DNA from: Candidatus Marithrix sp. Canyon 246
GTDB taxonomy: Bacteria > Pseudomonadota > Gammaproteobacteria > Beggiatoales > Beggiatoaceae
Direction: 5' to 3'
Length of the DNA stretch: 64,000 nt
Assembly (NCBI RefSeq): GCF_001723685.1
Contig: NZ_MCBX01000006.1
Location: forward strand, 54,718-118,717
Part shown: one piece after another, positions 47,482 through 56,707 of the stretch
How positions within the stretch are numbered: position 1 is the first letter of the stretch
Layout: each line of letters starts with the position of its first letter
Translations under genes and position numbers: made by a program
The notes under the pieces: generated by a model
Told to the model about the DNA's origin: nothing
The model's input: only the letters and a program-made list of their open reading frames with translations
The model's database searches: none

Positions 47482-48186
47482 ATGTCATTACGCATAATCA
47501 CTTTTTTATTTATTTCATTCTTGAGTGCATCCAGTTATGCCGGAAAAACTGTAGTGCTTGTTCATGGATATTTAGGCGATGCTAGTTCTTGGTACAATCA
47601 TGGAATTGTAGCTGCTTTGCAAGGCTATGATACATATACTGTTAATTTACCTTCAGAAGCACCATTAGTAGTACAAGCACAATATTTAGATGGTTATTTA
47701 CGTGATATAAAAGCTAAGCATCCACAAAATTCATTAGTTTTAATAGGACATTCTGCTGGTGGAATAGTGGCACGTTTGGTAATGGTAAGAAGTGGCATAG
47801 CAATTCAAGGATTAATTACTATTAGTAGCCCTCACTTAGGAACTGATAAAGCTGAATTAGGTTATAAAATCAGTAATAGCCCACTTGCTTGGGTAGCTCC
47901 TTTTTTGGGATTAAATACTATTAATCGTTCCAAAGATTTATATCGAGATTTAAGCAGAGAACATCCTAGTTCATTAATATTCTGGCTAAACCGCCAACCA
48001 CATCCCCAAGCATTTTATGCTTCAATTGTCAGAGTAAAAGGCGATAAATGGGTAGCACCATATAGTCAAGATTTAAATGATGTGCCTGCACTACATGGAT
48101 TAGCAACCACAATAACCAGCGTCGGAACACATTTTTTACAACCGGCTGATGGAGCCGTTTTAGTTGATTTGTTGAGAAATATGTAG
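47482..48186 (+). CDS. Secreted alpha/beta-hydrolase, lipase-like
   Basis: 234 residues with a signal peptide (ITFLFISFLSASSYA). Alpha/beta-hydrolase landmarks: KTVVLVHGYLGDASSW (oxyanion HG), nucleophile elbow LVLIGHSAGGIVARLVM near 90 (Ser of GHSAG), acid region near 200, and SVGTHFLQPADGAVLVDLL near the end with the His. It is similar to PGAP1/triacylglycerol lipase-type esterases in the periplasm or outside. It is probably the original neighbour of mltD before the three-gene cassette arrived. The substrate is unknown. Confidence 0.82.
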   Translation: MSLRIITFLFISFLSASSYAGKTVVLVHGYLGDASSWYNHGIVAALQGYDTYTVNLPSEAPLVVQAQYLDGYLRDIKAKHPQNSLVLIGHSAGGIVARLVMVRSGIAIQGLITISSPHLGTDKAELGYKISNSPLAWVAPFLGLNTINRSKDLYRDLSREHPSSLIFWLNRQPHPQAFYASIVRVKGDKWVAPYSQDLNDVPALHGLATTITSVGTHFLQPADGAVLVDLLRNM

Positions 48187-48245
48187 TCTCTGATATGTTT
48201 TAACTATGCTATAATACTAAATATATTCAAAATAGCGTAGTTAAA

Positions 48246-48800
48246 ATGTATTATCAAAGAGAAATAGAAAAAAAGATTAATAAATATATAGATTCTCCTG
48301 AAATTATTGCTATCTTTGGTTCAAGGCAAGTTGGAAAGACTACAATTTTAAAGCATATATATCACAATTCTGAAAATGCTCTTTTTTTAACTTTTGATGA
48401 TATTGAAACTAAAATTTTATTTCAAGAAGATATAAAAAGTTTTATCAAACTCTATATTGAACCATACGATAGAATTTTTATTGATGAATTTCAATATGTC
48501 ACAGATGGCGGCAAGCATTTAAAAAACTTTAACTCATTAGAAAATAAAGTCGATAAAGCAGCGATTTTAGAAAATTTTGTTTTTAGAGAATTAGTAGATA
48601 AAGATGTAAAATACTACAGAAACAAAAATGGTTCATAAATTGATTTTATTATATATTTTTTAGAAAATTATCCTTCAAATATTGGATATATACTGAACTT
48701 TAATAAAATTGCAGAAATTTCAATTAATAATTCAATAATAAAATTATTACCACATTTTTTTGCTGGTAACTTGAAAAACATTTTTCAACCCAAAAAATAA
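48246..48800 (+). pseudogene. AAA_14/DUF4143 ATPase, internally deleted
   Basis: Starts with IIAIFGSRQVGKTTILKHIY (Walker A) and IFIDEFQYVTDGGKHLKN (Walker B). It then jumps to AILENFVFRELVDKDVKYYR, skipping about 200 residues, and meets a TAA at 48636 where the family has the Glu of NGSEIDFI. The frame continues as IDFIIYFLENYPSNIGYILN to TAA 48800. It was once a relative of the intact gene at 57557-58915. Confidence 0.88.
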
Positions 48801-49206
48801 CCAAATGCCAATATTTTATCAGCTGCCCCTGAAAGGGCGATATATAAGCAATTATTATCATAAATATGGTATTTTTGGATAATTTTAAGAGATTTTCAAT
48901 ATTCACGTATTATGTATCGCCCTTTCAGGGCTAAAATTCTAAATAAATCCTAGGGCGTTGCCCTAGGCTAGTATGTAAGCCCCTTTCAGGGGCAACTTAA
49001 CAGCCTTAAATATTGAGTACAACGAATAGTAACAACAACGAATATATATCGACAAATTGGAGTTCAAAGCGTAGCTTTGTCAAAATAACTCCAAAAAAAA
49101 GCAAGGGGGGATGATAAATATGACTTTGCATAAACTCCCTACACCCCCCCTTGCATCCCCCCATTATTAAAATAATGAAAAGGGTAAAAAGATAAAGTTT
49201 AAATGG
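48801..49206. repeat. Intergenic cluster of palindromic repeats
   Basis: No gene. It contains a pair of inverted units (CCCCTGAAAGGGCGA at 48827-48841 and TCGCCCTTTCAGGG at 48917-48930), a hairpin CCTAGGGC/GCCCTAGG (48949-48967), and a hairpin GCCCCT/AGGGGC (48979-48993). Also present is the inverted repeat GCAAGGGGGG (49101-49110) with CCCCCCTTGC (49145-49154). The CCCTGAAGGGGCGA theme recurs at 59047-59098, so it is a dispersed family. The 49101-49154 structure lies just beyond the variable end of the lipoprotein gene. Confidence 0.75.
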
Positions 49207-49317
49207 TTATAGCCTGGATACCCGGAAGCCCACGCTGCCGTCGCGGCCCGTCGGCTTGTACCCGTTGCGGTAAGCCGAGCGCACGAACCACGCGCTGTTG
49301 TACCACGAGCCGCCGCG
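49207..49317 (-). other. Putative DGR variable repeat (VR)
   Basis: A block of 111 bases at the 3' end of the lipoprotein gene, about two-thirds G+C by my count, with a sharp edge at 49317 against AT-rich DNA on both sides. Codons at mutable sites differ from AAC only at the A positions (TAC, AGC, TTC, GGC, GAC), while the scaffold codons (GGC GGC TCG TGG, GCG, CGC, GGC TTC CGG) hold no A. This is the pattern left by adenine-specific mutagenic homing. The final GGCTTCCGGGTATCCAGG would hold the homing-initiation sequence. Confidence 0.75.
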
Positions 49318-50343
49318 AAGGGACAAACTATCTGCACTTGTAGCACATTGTTTTTCTTTACCATTATATTGGCTGTCATATTCAGAACAGGTCCATTCGG
49401 ATACGTTACCAGCAGTGTCATGTAAACCAAATGGATTAGCAGAAAAAGAACCTACTGGAGCAGTTTGTTTACTATCCCATTGACTACCACAACCATAACA
49501 GTTAGCATTATTGCTACCAATTTCATTACCCCACCAATACTCAGTATCCGTACCTGCTCTAGCCGCATATTCCCATTCAGCCTCCGTTGGCAAACGATAA
49601 TTTCCTCCTGTTAGTTGACTTAACCATTCTGCATAAGCTGTAGCATCATGCCAATAAACATTCATTACTGGACGATTACCACGCCCCCAACCTTTATCAT
49701 CAGGTTTATTTCTACCAGTAGATTCAGCAAACTGATCATATTCAGCAAAAGTGATTTCATATTTACCCATATAAAAACTTTTCATTGATACTTTATTATC
49801 TCCCATTTTAAATGAACCGGCTGGAATTCTAACCATTTCTGGCTTCAACCAACCAAATTCCCATACTTTTTTATCTCTTATAATTATTGCATTACCAATA
49901 ATAGAATGATCATCTAACCTATTTACCTGAATAAAAAAAGGCTTTTGTTTACCAGCTTTCCATAAAGTTTCTGCTTCTAAAGGTGCAATATTAATCCATT
50001 TTTGTGTCTCATAAGGAAAATCACTAAAAAATTGCTTAACCCATTTAGCTTGCCACTTAATTTCAAAAGAAAGTATTTCTTTATCAGCATCATAATCGGT
50101 AAGAGATACAACACCAGCCTGATAAGGTTTATCACCATTTCTTCCAGCTTGATTGAATTTAGCTAAAGACTCATCTAAATATTTCCTAAAATGATTTTGA
50201 AAATCAACAGTCTTTTCAAACATAGCTTTTTTTAGTGGAGGATTAAAAATAGCTGCAAACGATGGCGACTCACTAGAATTATCATTACAACTAGTAGTGA
50301 ATAACAAAAACAATATGATAACCATATAACGATACATATACAC
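49207..50343 (-). CDS. FGE/SUMF1-type surface lipoprotein, likely diversity-generating retroelement target
   Basis: 378 residues with a lipoprotein signal (LFLLFTTSC, Cys19). After an N-terminal region of about 165 residues comes a formylglycine-enzyme/C-type-lectin fold: VRIPAGSFKMGDNKVSMKSF, FYMGKYEITFAEYDQF, NRPVMNVYWHDATAYAEWLS, YRLPTEAEWEYAARAG, and GNVSEWTCSEY. The last 37 codons (RGGSWYNSAWFVRSAYRNGY...GFRVSRL) are written in very GC-rich codons unlike the rest, and the residues that vary in known DGR targets are encoded by AAC, TAC, AGC, TTC, GGC and GAC, all reachable from AAC by changing A. It is likely a displayed ligand-binding protein with a hypervariable face, like treponeme TvpA. 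No reverse transcriptase or template repeat is in the window. Confidence 0.85.
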   Translation of the reverse strand: MYMYRYMVIILFLLFTTSCNDNSSESPSFAAIFNPPLKKAMFEKTVDFQNHFRKYLDESLAKFNQAGRNGDKPYQAGVVSLTDYDADKEILSFEIKWQAKWVKQFFSDFPYETQKWINIAPLEAETLWKAGKQKPFFIQVNRLDDHSIIGNAIIIRDKKVWEFGWLKPEMVRIPAGSFKMGDNKVSMKSFYMGKYEITFAEYDQFAESTGRNKPDDKGWGRGNRPVMNVYWHDATAYAEWLSQLTGGNYRLPTEAEWEYAARAGTDTEYWWGNEIGSNNANCYGCGSQWDSKQTAPVGSFSANPFGLHDTAGNVSEWTCSEYDSQYNGKEKQCATSADSLSLRGGSWYNSAWFVRSAYRNGYKPTGRDGSVGFRVSRL

Positions 50344-50416
50344 ACCTAAACTTGAAATAAAAAATTAAACCCAAAAAATAACAATCAAATTATCATATAT
50401 AAATATACTAAAAAAA

Positions 50417-50752
50417 ATGCCAATATTCCAAGTAACCAAACAAGCAGCCGCTCAAATATTACAAGCCGCTGAACAAGCTGACATGAAAGGCTCCGCCTTA
50501 CGTCTTGCGCCATTACGTAATGCTGATGGCACTATTGAATATAATAAAATGGGATTTGATAAAATCCAAAATGATGATGTACACATCCATACTGAAGATG
50601 TCGATATTATATTCAAATCTGCCTATAAAGAATTATTAGAAGGTGCAGTTATGGATTTTGTTGAGATTGAAAAAGATCAATTTAGCTTTATATTCCTAAA
50701 TCCTAACGATTCTAATTTCGTACCACCAAAAGAAGATAAACCTCATGAGTGA
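50417..50752 (+). CDS. HesB/IscA-fold protein lacking the cluster cysteines
   Basis: 111 residues with the A-type carrier fold (FQVTKQAAAQILQAAEQADM, GSALRLAPLRNADGTIEYNK, MGFDKIQNDD, VDIIFKSAYKELLEGAVMDF). The three cysteines that hold the Fe-S cluster in IscA/ErpA are absent: the protein has no Cys at all. It therefore cannot be a classical carrier. Relatives of unknown function occur in sulfur-oxidising and other proteobacteria. Its end overlaps the phhB start by 8 bases. Confidence 0.75.
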   Translation: MPIFQVTKQAAAQILQAAEQADMKGSALRLAPLRNADGTIEYNKMGFDKIQNDDVHIHTEDVDIIFKSAYKELLEGAVMDFVEIEKDQFSFIFLNPNDSNFVPPKEDKPHE

Positions 50753-51110
50753 ATTAACAAGCAAACGTTGTAAACCTTGTGAAGGAGGAGTTGATCCTCT
50801 TACATTAGAACAATCTCAAGACTTATTAAAAGGCTTAACAGATTGGCAACTCACCGCTGATGGCAAACAAATCAGCCATGATTTCAAATTTAATAATTAC
50901 TACGAAACAATGGCATTTGTCAACGGCGTAGCATGGATGACACACTTAGAAGATCATCATCCAGACATGGAAGTTGGTTATAATCACTGTTTAATTACTT
51001 ATACTACTCATGCTATCAATGGATTATCAGAAAACGATTTCATATGCGCTGCCAAAGTGGATGCCTTACTAGCACCAGCAGAAACAGTTTCTCCAACTTG
51101 TGAAATATGA
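50745..51110 (+). CDS. phhB: Pterin-4-alpha-carbinolamine dehydratase
   Basis: 121 residues. The DCoH/PCD fold is plain: LLKGLTDWQLTADGKQISHD, FKFNNYYETMAFVNGVAWM, the catalytic HHPDMEVGYNHCLITYTTHA, and AINGLSENDFICAAKVD. It dehydrates 4a-hydroxy-tetrahydropterin; in bacteria without phenylalanine hydroxylase it may serve molybdopterin or folate-type pterins. An N-terminal Cys-rich start (KRCKPCEGGVDPL) is typical of the gammaproteobacterial form. It overlaps its neighbours on both sides (8 and 4 bases), giving a compact operon with purK. Confidence 0.92.
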   Translation: MSELTSKRCKPCEGGVDPLTLEQSQDLLKGLTDWQLTADGKQISHDFKFNNYYETMAFVNGVAWMTHLEDHHPDMEVGYNHCLITYTTHAINGLSENDFICAAKVDALLAPAETVSPTCEI

Positions 51111-52231
51111 TTAAAAAACGGATTGGCATAATTGGCGGCGGGCAATTGGCGAGAATGTCAATACAAGCCGCCAAACAAATGGGATTTTTTATTACAATAT
51201 TAGATCCCACTCCAGAATGCCCAGCCGCACAAATTGCCGATGCACACATTGTCGGCGATTTATATGATGCCGCTAAATTAGAGCAATTAGCAAAAGTTAG
51301 TGATGTATTAACATATGATATTGAACACATAGATGTAGAAATACTAAAACAACTACATCAACAAGGTCATATTATTTATCCATCGCCAAACACCTTAGCT
51401 TTAATTCAAGACAAACTTTTACAAAAACAAACGCTAGCAGATAATAATATTCCAGTACCGAAATTTGAAACCGCTGAAATAACAACCCAAACCAAATTTC
51501 CCATAGTACAAAAAGCCCGCTATGGAGGATATGACGGTAAAGGTGTAGTCATATTAAATAGTATTGATGATATAAATAAAGCTTTATCCAGCCCATCAAT
51601 GCTAGAAGAGCGTATTGACTTTGAAAAAGAATTAGCCATAATCATAGCTAGAACCGCCAACGGCGAGATTGCAACTTACCCAGTTGTAGAAATGGTATTT
51701 GATGAAAAAACCAATATTTGTGATATTGTAGCTGCACCAGCGGCAATTGATCAAACAACCGCCGAACATGCCCGTAAAATAGCCATACAATCAGTAGAAG
51801 CATTGGACGGAATAGGTGTATTTGGAGTAGAAATGTTTCTAACTAAATCTGGAGACATTTTAGTCAATGAAATCGCGCCAAGACCACATAATTCAGGGCA
51901 CTATACAATAGAAGCCTGTATTACTAGTCAATATGAACAACTAATACGTATTATTAGCGGCTTACCACTAGGCTCCACCAAACAACTAAAACCAGCAGTA
52001 ATGCTAAACCTACTAGGTGAAGAAGGTTACACAGGAACCCCTCAAATTGAAGGATTAACCACCGCCCTAAAAATTCCCGGCTTGTCATATCATTTTTATG
52101 ACAAATTAAGCACCCACCCCTTTAGAAAAATGGGTCATATTACTATATTGGATAATAGCCTTAACCAAGCTATGACCAAATTAGAACAAATAAAAGACAT
52201 CCTTAAAATTAAAGGAACAGACACAATATGA
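51107..52231 (+). CDS. purK: N5-carboxyaminoimidazole ribonucleotide synthase
   Basis: A 374-residue ATP-grasp enzyme of purine synthesis that carboxylates AIR with ATP and bicarbonate. [20 protein letters not shown] at the N-terminus, [20 protein letters not shown] near 125-145 for ATP binding, [20 protein letters not shown] near 245, and [20 protein letters not shown] near 262. The start overlaps phhB and the end overlaps purE, each by 4 bases. The product is passed to PurE. Confidence 0.97.
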   Translation: MIKKRIGIIGGGQLARMSIQAAKQMGFFITILDPTPECPAAQIADAHIVGDLYDAAKLEQLAKVSDVLTYDIEHIDVEILKQLHQQGHIIYPSPNTLALIQDKLLQKQTLADNNIPVPKFETAEITTQTKFPIVQKARYGGYDGKGVVILNSIDDINKALSSPSMLEERIDFEKELAIIIARTANGEIATYPVVEMVFDEKTNICDIVAAPAAIDQTTAEHARKIAIQSVEALDGIGVFGVEMFLTKSGDILVNEIAPRPHNSGHYTIEACITSQYEQLIRIISGLPLGSTKQLKPAVMLNLLGEEGYTGTPQIEGLTTALKIPGLSYHFYDKLSTHPFRKMGHITILDNSLNQAMTKLEQIKDILKIKGTDTI

Positions 52232-52731
52232 CTAGGGTAGGAATTATAATGGGCAGTGATTCAGACTTGCCGATTATGAAACAAGCGGCAATAATACTAG
52301 AACAACTAGAAGTTGAATATGAATTAACGATAGTCTCAGCTCACCGCACACCAGAACGCTTATTTGATTATGCCAAACAAGCAGAAACCAAATTAGATGT
52401 AATTATTGCAGGTGCAGGCGGTGCTGCTCATTTACCCGGAATGGTAGCCTCAATAACAAGCTTACCAGTAATAGGGGTTCCAGTAAAAGCCTCACATTTA
52501 GAAGGACTTGATTCCCTACTATCAATAGTACAAATGCCAGCCGGCATTCCGGTTGCAACCGTAGCAATCAACAATGCCAAAAATGCTGGCATCTTAGCGG
52601 CACAAATAATAGGCATCAAAAACACCAAAATACGCCAAAATGTCAAAAAATATAAAGCGCAACTAGAAAAAATAGTTACAGAAAAAGCGCGGAAATTAGA
52701 AGACATTGGCTATGAAAAATACTTAAGCTAA
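52228..52731 (+). CDS. purE: N5-carboxyaminoimidazole ribonucleotide mutase
   Basis: 167 residues, class I PurE. The active-site loops are [17 protein letters not shown] (6-22), [17 protein letters not shown] (about 38-54), [16 protein letters not shown] (about 67-82) and [20 protein letters not shown] (about 90-109). It converts N5-CAIR to CAIR. It is coupled to purK by a 4-base overlap. The order purK-purE is reversed relative to E. coli purEK. Confidence 0.97.
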   Translation: MTRVGIIMGSDSDLPIMKQAAIILEQLEVEYELTIVSAHRTPERLFDYAKQAETKLDVIIAGAGGAAHLPGMVASITSLPVIGVPVKASHLEGLDSLLSIVQMPAGIPVATVAINNAKNAGILAAQIIGIKNTKIRQNVKKYKAQLEKIVTEKARKLEDIGYEKYLS

Positions 52732-52777
52732 CAAATTTTGTGTTAAAATTAACCTGATTTGAAATGGAGTAAATACA

Positions 52778-52933
52778 ATGCGTGATAAGATAAAATTAGT
52801 TTCCTCAGCCGGAACCGGACATTATTATACTACAAGTAAAAACAAGCGTAGTACCACAGAAAAGTTAGTATTTAAAAAGTATGACCCTGTTGTACGTAAA
52901 CATGTAGAGTATAAAGAAGCTAAAATTAAATAA
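52778..52933 (+). CDS. rpmG: 50S ribosomal protein L33
   Basis: 51 residues ([20 protein letters not shown]...). The zinc-free gammaproteobacterial form: no CxxC pairs, with [20 protein letters not shown] in the core and [11 protein letters not shown] at the end. GGAG lies 10 bases before the ATG. The usual partner rpmB is not present; purE stands upstream instead. Confidence 0.97.
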   Translation: MRDKIKLVSSAGTGHYYTTSKNKRSTTEKLVFKKYDPVVRKHVEYKEAKIK

Positions 52934-52955
52934 TCAATATATAGGAAGATTGTAT

Positions 52956-54140
52956 ATGTCTATTCTTAAAATGACCGATTTAGATCTTAATAATAAACGG
53001 GTTCTTATTCGTCAAGATTTAAATGTACCATTAAAAGATGGTAAAGTTGCTAGTGATATACGTATTCAAGCCTCATTACCGACTATCAAACATGCTATTG
53101 ACGCTGGTGCTAAAGTGATGCTAATGTCTCACTTAGGTCGTCCTACAGAAGGTGAGTTTAATCCAACCGCTTCAATGGCTCCAGTAGCTGAACATTTAGA
53201 ATCTTTATTAGGCAAACCTGTTAAATTAGTCAAAGATTGGTTAGATGGAATAGAATTAAACGCTGGTGAAGTCGTATTATGTGAAAATGTACGTTTCAAT
53301 AAAGGCGAAAAGAAAAATGATGATGAGTTGTCCAAAAAAATGGCAACTCTATGTGACATCTATGTAATGGACGCTTTTGGTACTGCTCATCGCGCCCAAG
53401 CATCTACACATGGTGTTGCTAAATATGCACCAGTCGCCTGTGCTGGTCCATTATTAGCCGCAGAATTAGACGCTTTAGGTAAAGCTTTAGATAACCCAGC
53501 TCGTCCTATGGTTGCTATTGTTGGTGGTTCCAAAGTTTCTACCAAACTCACAGTTTTAGACTCCCTATCCAAAATAGTTGACCAATTAATTGTTGGTGGT
53601 GGTATCGCCAATACTTTTGTAGCAGCGGCTGGTCATAATGTTGGTAAATCTTTGTATGAAAAAGATTTAATTGATGAAGCTAAAAAATTAAGTGCTGCTG
53701 CTCAAGCAAATGGTGGTGATATTCCAGTTCCTACAGATGTAGTAGTTGGAACTACCAGCCCATTTGAACAAGCAGATGCCCCAGCAACATTAAAAGCAGT
53801 GAATGAAGTTGCTGATAATGAAAGTATTTTTGACGTAGGTCCAGAAACTTCTGCCAAATTTGCAGAAATTCTAAAATCTGCTGGAACAATAGTATGGAAT
53901 GGACCAGTTGGAGTATTTGAATACGATCAATTTGGAGCTGGAACCAAAGCATTAGCAGAAGCTATTGCAGAAAGTAGTGCTTTTTCAATTGCAGGTGGTG
54001 GAGATACACTAGCAGCAGTAGATAAATACGGTATTAAAGACAAAATATCATATATATCAACAGGCGGCGGTGCATTCTTAGAATTTTTAGAAGGTAAAAA
54101 ATTGCCAGCAGTGGCAATCCTTGAAGAGCGTGGGCAGTAA
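52956..54140 (+). CDS. pgk: Phosphoglycerate kinase
   Basis: 394 residues from ATG 52956, chosen over a TTG at 52950 because AGGAAG lies 7 bases upstream and [20 protein letters not shown] is the normal start. Substrate loops [16 protein letters not shown] and [15 protein letters not shown], hinge region [20 protein letters not shown] near 190, and nucleotide site [14 protein letters not shown] plus [17 protein letters not shown] near the end. It works in glycolysis and the Calvin cycle. The stop overlaps the pyk start (TAATG), forming a pgk-pyk-fba operon. Confidence 0.98.
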   Translation: MSILKMTDLDLNNKRVLIRQDLNVPLKDGKVASDIRIQASLPTIKHAIDAGAKVMLMSHLGRPTEGEFNPTASMAPVAEHLESLLGKPVKLVKDWLDGIELNAGEVVLCENVRFNKGEKKNDDELSKKMATLCDIYVMDAFGTAHRAQASTHGVAKYAPVACAGPLLAAELDALGKALDNPARPMVAIVGGSKVSTKLTVLDSLSKIVDQLIVGGGIANTFVAAAGHNVGKSLYEKDLIDEAKKLSAAAQANGGDIPVPTDVVVGTTSPFEQADAPATLKAVNEVADNESIFDVGPETSAKFAEILKSAGTIVWNGPVGVFEYDQFGAGTKALAEAIAESSAFSIAGGGDTLAAVDKYGIKDKISYISTGGGAFLEFLEGKKLPAVAILEERGQ

Positions 54141-55573
54141 TGCTAAGAAGAACAAAGATTATCGCAACATTGGGACCATCAACTGATGATCCTAAAATGT
54201 TGGATAAGATCGTCAAAGCTGGTGTTGATGTAGTACGTTTAAATTTTTCACATCAAACCGCTGATATTCATAAAAAACGCTTACAAAAATTACGTGATTG
54301 TGCTAAAGCTAATGGACGAACCATTGGGGTAATTGCAGATTTACAAGGTCCTAAAATTCGTACTGAAAGTTTTCGTGATGATAAAATTGAGTTATCTGAA
54401 GGTGATACATTTACCTTAGATGCAGCTCATCCAAGTGATGCTGGAGATCAAGAATGTGTAGGTATCACTTACAAACAATTACCTCAAGATGTATTGGCTA
54501 ATGATACTTTATTATTAGATGATGGGCGGATAGTCTTAAGAGTTAAGAAAGTTGTTGGTACTAAAATCATTTGCAAAGTGATTATTGCTGGAATATTATC
54601 CAATAATAAAGGTATTAATCGTCAAGGTGGTGGTTTATCAGCAGAAGCTTTAACTTATAAAGATCGCGCTGATCTTGCGACTGCCGCTTCTATGCAAGTT
54701 GATTATATTGCAATATCATTTCCTCGTTCAGCTCAAGATATTCATGAAGCTCGTACTTTATTGCAAGCTGCTGGTGGAAAAGCCGGTATTATTGCTAAAA
54801 TTGAACGCGCTGAAGCATTAACAAATCATGAAGAAATCATTAAAGCATCAGATGCTATAATGGTAGCACGGGGTGATTTAGGTGTAGAAATTGGTGATGC
54901 TAATTTACCCCCGGCTCAAAAACTATTAATTAAAAAAGCTCGCGACTTAAATACAATTGTAATTACAGCAACCCAAATGATGGAATCGATGATTGAAAAT
55001 GCGATTCCTACTAGGGCTGAAGTTTCAGATGTCGCAAATGCAGTTTTTGATGGTACTGATGCAGTAATGTTATCAGCCGAAACAGCGGCAGGTAAATATC
55101 CTGATAAAGCTATTAAAGCTATGGATAGGGTTTGTATTGAAGCTGAAAAACAAGCTATAGTCAGAAAATCTGGGCATCGTCTTGAGCATCAATTTGGACG
55201 TATTGACGAAGCAGTGGCTATGGCTGCAATGTACACCGCTAACCATTTAAATATTAAAGCGATTGCAGCATTAACAGAATCAGGCGCAACCACATTATGG
55301 ATGTCGCGCATCAATTCTGGCATACCGATTTTTGCATTATCGCACTATCAATGTACTCGCACCAAAGTAACTCTTTATAGAGGTGTATATCCAATTGAAT
55401 TCGATGAAGAAAATCAAGTGGATAGTTTACAAATTAATCAATTCATTGTAAACGAGTTAAAACGGCGCGGTGCAATTAGTGACGGTGATTTATTAATAAT
55501 TACTAAAGGTGACTTAAAAGGTATTTCCGGCGGAACGAATTCAATGAAAATCGTTTGTGTTGGGGATCAATAA
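54140..55573 (+). CDS. pyk: Pyruvate kinase
   Basis: 477 residues. RRTKIIATLGPSTDDPKMLD at the start, ADLQGPKIRTESF near 66 in the barrel/B-domain junction, IAKIERAEALTNHEEII near 215, MVARGDLGVEIGDANLPPAQ near 240, and TATQMMESMIENAIPTRAEV near 275 (metal and phosphate site). The last step of glycolysis, making ATP and pyruvate. The C-terminal allosteric domain (355-477) is present. It starts inside the pgk stop and ends 18 bases before fba. Confidence 0.98.
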   Translation: MLRRTKIIATLGPSTDDPKMLDKIVKAGVDVVRLNFSHQTADIHKKRLQKLRDCAKANGRTIGVIADLQGPKIRTESFRDDKIELSEGDTFTLDAAHPSDAGDQECVGITYKQLPQDVLANDTLLLDDGRIVLRVKKVVGTKIICKVIIAGILSNNKGINRQGGGLSAEALTYKDRADLATAASMQVDYIAISFPRSAQDIHEARTLLQAAGGKAGIIAKIERAEALTNHEEIIKASDAIMVARGDLGVEIGDANLPPAQKLLIKKARDLNTIVITATQMMESMIENAIPTRAEVSDVANAVFDGTDAVMLSAETAAGKYPDKAIKAMDRVCIEAEKQAIVRKSGHRLEHQFGRIDEAVAMAAMYTANHLNIKAIAALTESGATTLWMSRINSGIPIFALSHYQCTRTKVTLYRGVYPIEFDEENQVDSLQINQFIVNELKRRGAISDGDLLIITKGDLKGISGGTNSMKIVCVGDQ

Positions 55574-55591
55574 CTAAAAAAGGAAAAATTT

Positions 55592-56653
55592 ATGCTAATA
55601 TCTATGCGTCAATTGCTAGATCACGCTGCGGAAAATTCTTATGGATTACCAGCATTTAATGTCAATAACATGGAACAAGTTCATGCTATTATGCAAGCTG
55701 CTGACGCTACTAACAGCCCTGTAATTATGCAAGGCTCTGCTGGCGCACGTAGTTATGCAGGCGAACCATTCTTACGTCATTTGATTTCAGCTGCGATAGA
55801 AATGTATCCACATATTCCAGTTGTAATGCACCAAGATCATGGTTCAGAACCAGCTATATGTCTGCGTTCTATCCAAAGTGGCTTTAGTTCAGTCATGATG
55901 GATGGCTCATTAATGGCTGACATGAAAACACCTTCTAGTTATGAGTACAATGTAGATGTAACTAAAGAAGTGGCTAAATTGGCTCATGCTGGTGGTGTAT
56001 CTGTTGAAGGTGAATTAGGTTGTTTAGGTTCATTAGAAACAGGTATGGCAGGCGAAGAAGATGGTTCAGGTGCTGAAGGTAAACTTTCACAAGATCAACT
56101 ATTAACTGATCCTGAAGAAGCTGCTGATTTTGTAAAGAAAACCAAGGTTGATGCTTTAGCAATTGCTATTGGTACCAGTCACGGAGCTTACAAATTCACT
56201 CGCCCACCAACAGGTGATATTTTAGCGATTGAACGTGTGAAGGAAATTCATGCACGTATTCCTGATACACACTTAGTAATGCACGGTTCCTCATCAGTAC
56301 CACAAGAATGGTTAGCAATAATCAACAACTATGGTGGTGATATGGGTCAAACCTATGGTGTACCAGTAGAAGAAATCGCTGAAGGTATCAAAAATGGTGT
56401 ACGTAAAGTAAATATTGATACAGATTTACGTATGGCATCAACAGGTTCAGTTCGTAGATTCTTACAAGAAAACCCATCAGTATTTGATCCACGTAAATTC
56501 CTAAAAGAAGCAACAAAAGGAATGATGGAAATCTGCAAAGCTCGTTATGAAGTATTTGGTTCAGCAGGAATGGCATCTAAGATAACAGCAATATCTTTAG
56601 ATAATATGTCTAAACGCTATGCAAGTGGCGATTTAGATCCTAAGATTAATTAA
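55592..56653 (+). CDS. fba: Class II fructose-bisphosphate aldolase
   Basis: 353 residues, the long class IIA/Calvin-cycle (CbbA) type. Zinc ligands in [13 protein letters not shown] near 85 and [14 protein letters not shown] near 230, the Glu region [20 protein letters not shown] near 137, phosphate-binding [20 protein letters not shown] near 270, and dimer end [19 protein letters not shown] lies 7 bases before ATG 55592. It cleaves or forms fructose-1,6-bisphosphate and probably sedoheptulose bisphosphate. It closes the pgk-pyk-fba operon and is followed by a hairpin. Confidence 0.97.
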   Translation: MLISMRQLLDHAAENSYGLPAFNVNNMEQVHAIMQAADATNSPVIMQGSAGARSYAGEPFLRHLISAAIEMYPHIPVVMHQDHGSEPAICLRSIQSGFSSVMMDGSLMADMKTPSSYEYNVDVTKEVAKLAHAGGVSVEGELGCLGSLETGMAGEEDGSGAEGKLSQDQLLTDPEEAADFVKKTKVDALAIAIGTSHGAYKFTRPPTGDILAIERVKEIHARIPDTHLVMHGSSSVPQEWLAIINNYGGDMGQTYGVPVEEIAEGIKNGVRKVNIDTDLRMASTGSVRRFLQENPSVFDPRKFLKEATKGMMEICKARYEVFGSAGMASKITAISLDNMSKRYASGDLDPKIN

Positions 56654-56656
56654 AAC

Positions 56657-56689
56657 AAACCTGACAGGTTTTTAAAACCTGTCAGGTTT
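56657..56689. terminator. Perfect 16-bp hairpin after fba, second copy of the gltD hairpin family
   Basis: 16-bp perfect arms around T56673, with the same CCTGACAGGTTTT core as at 5043-5075. It is located between fba and a converging gene and probably terminates both. Confidence 0.8.
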
Positions 56690-56707
56690 ATACAGCAAAT
56701 AAATTTT

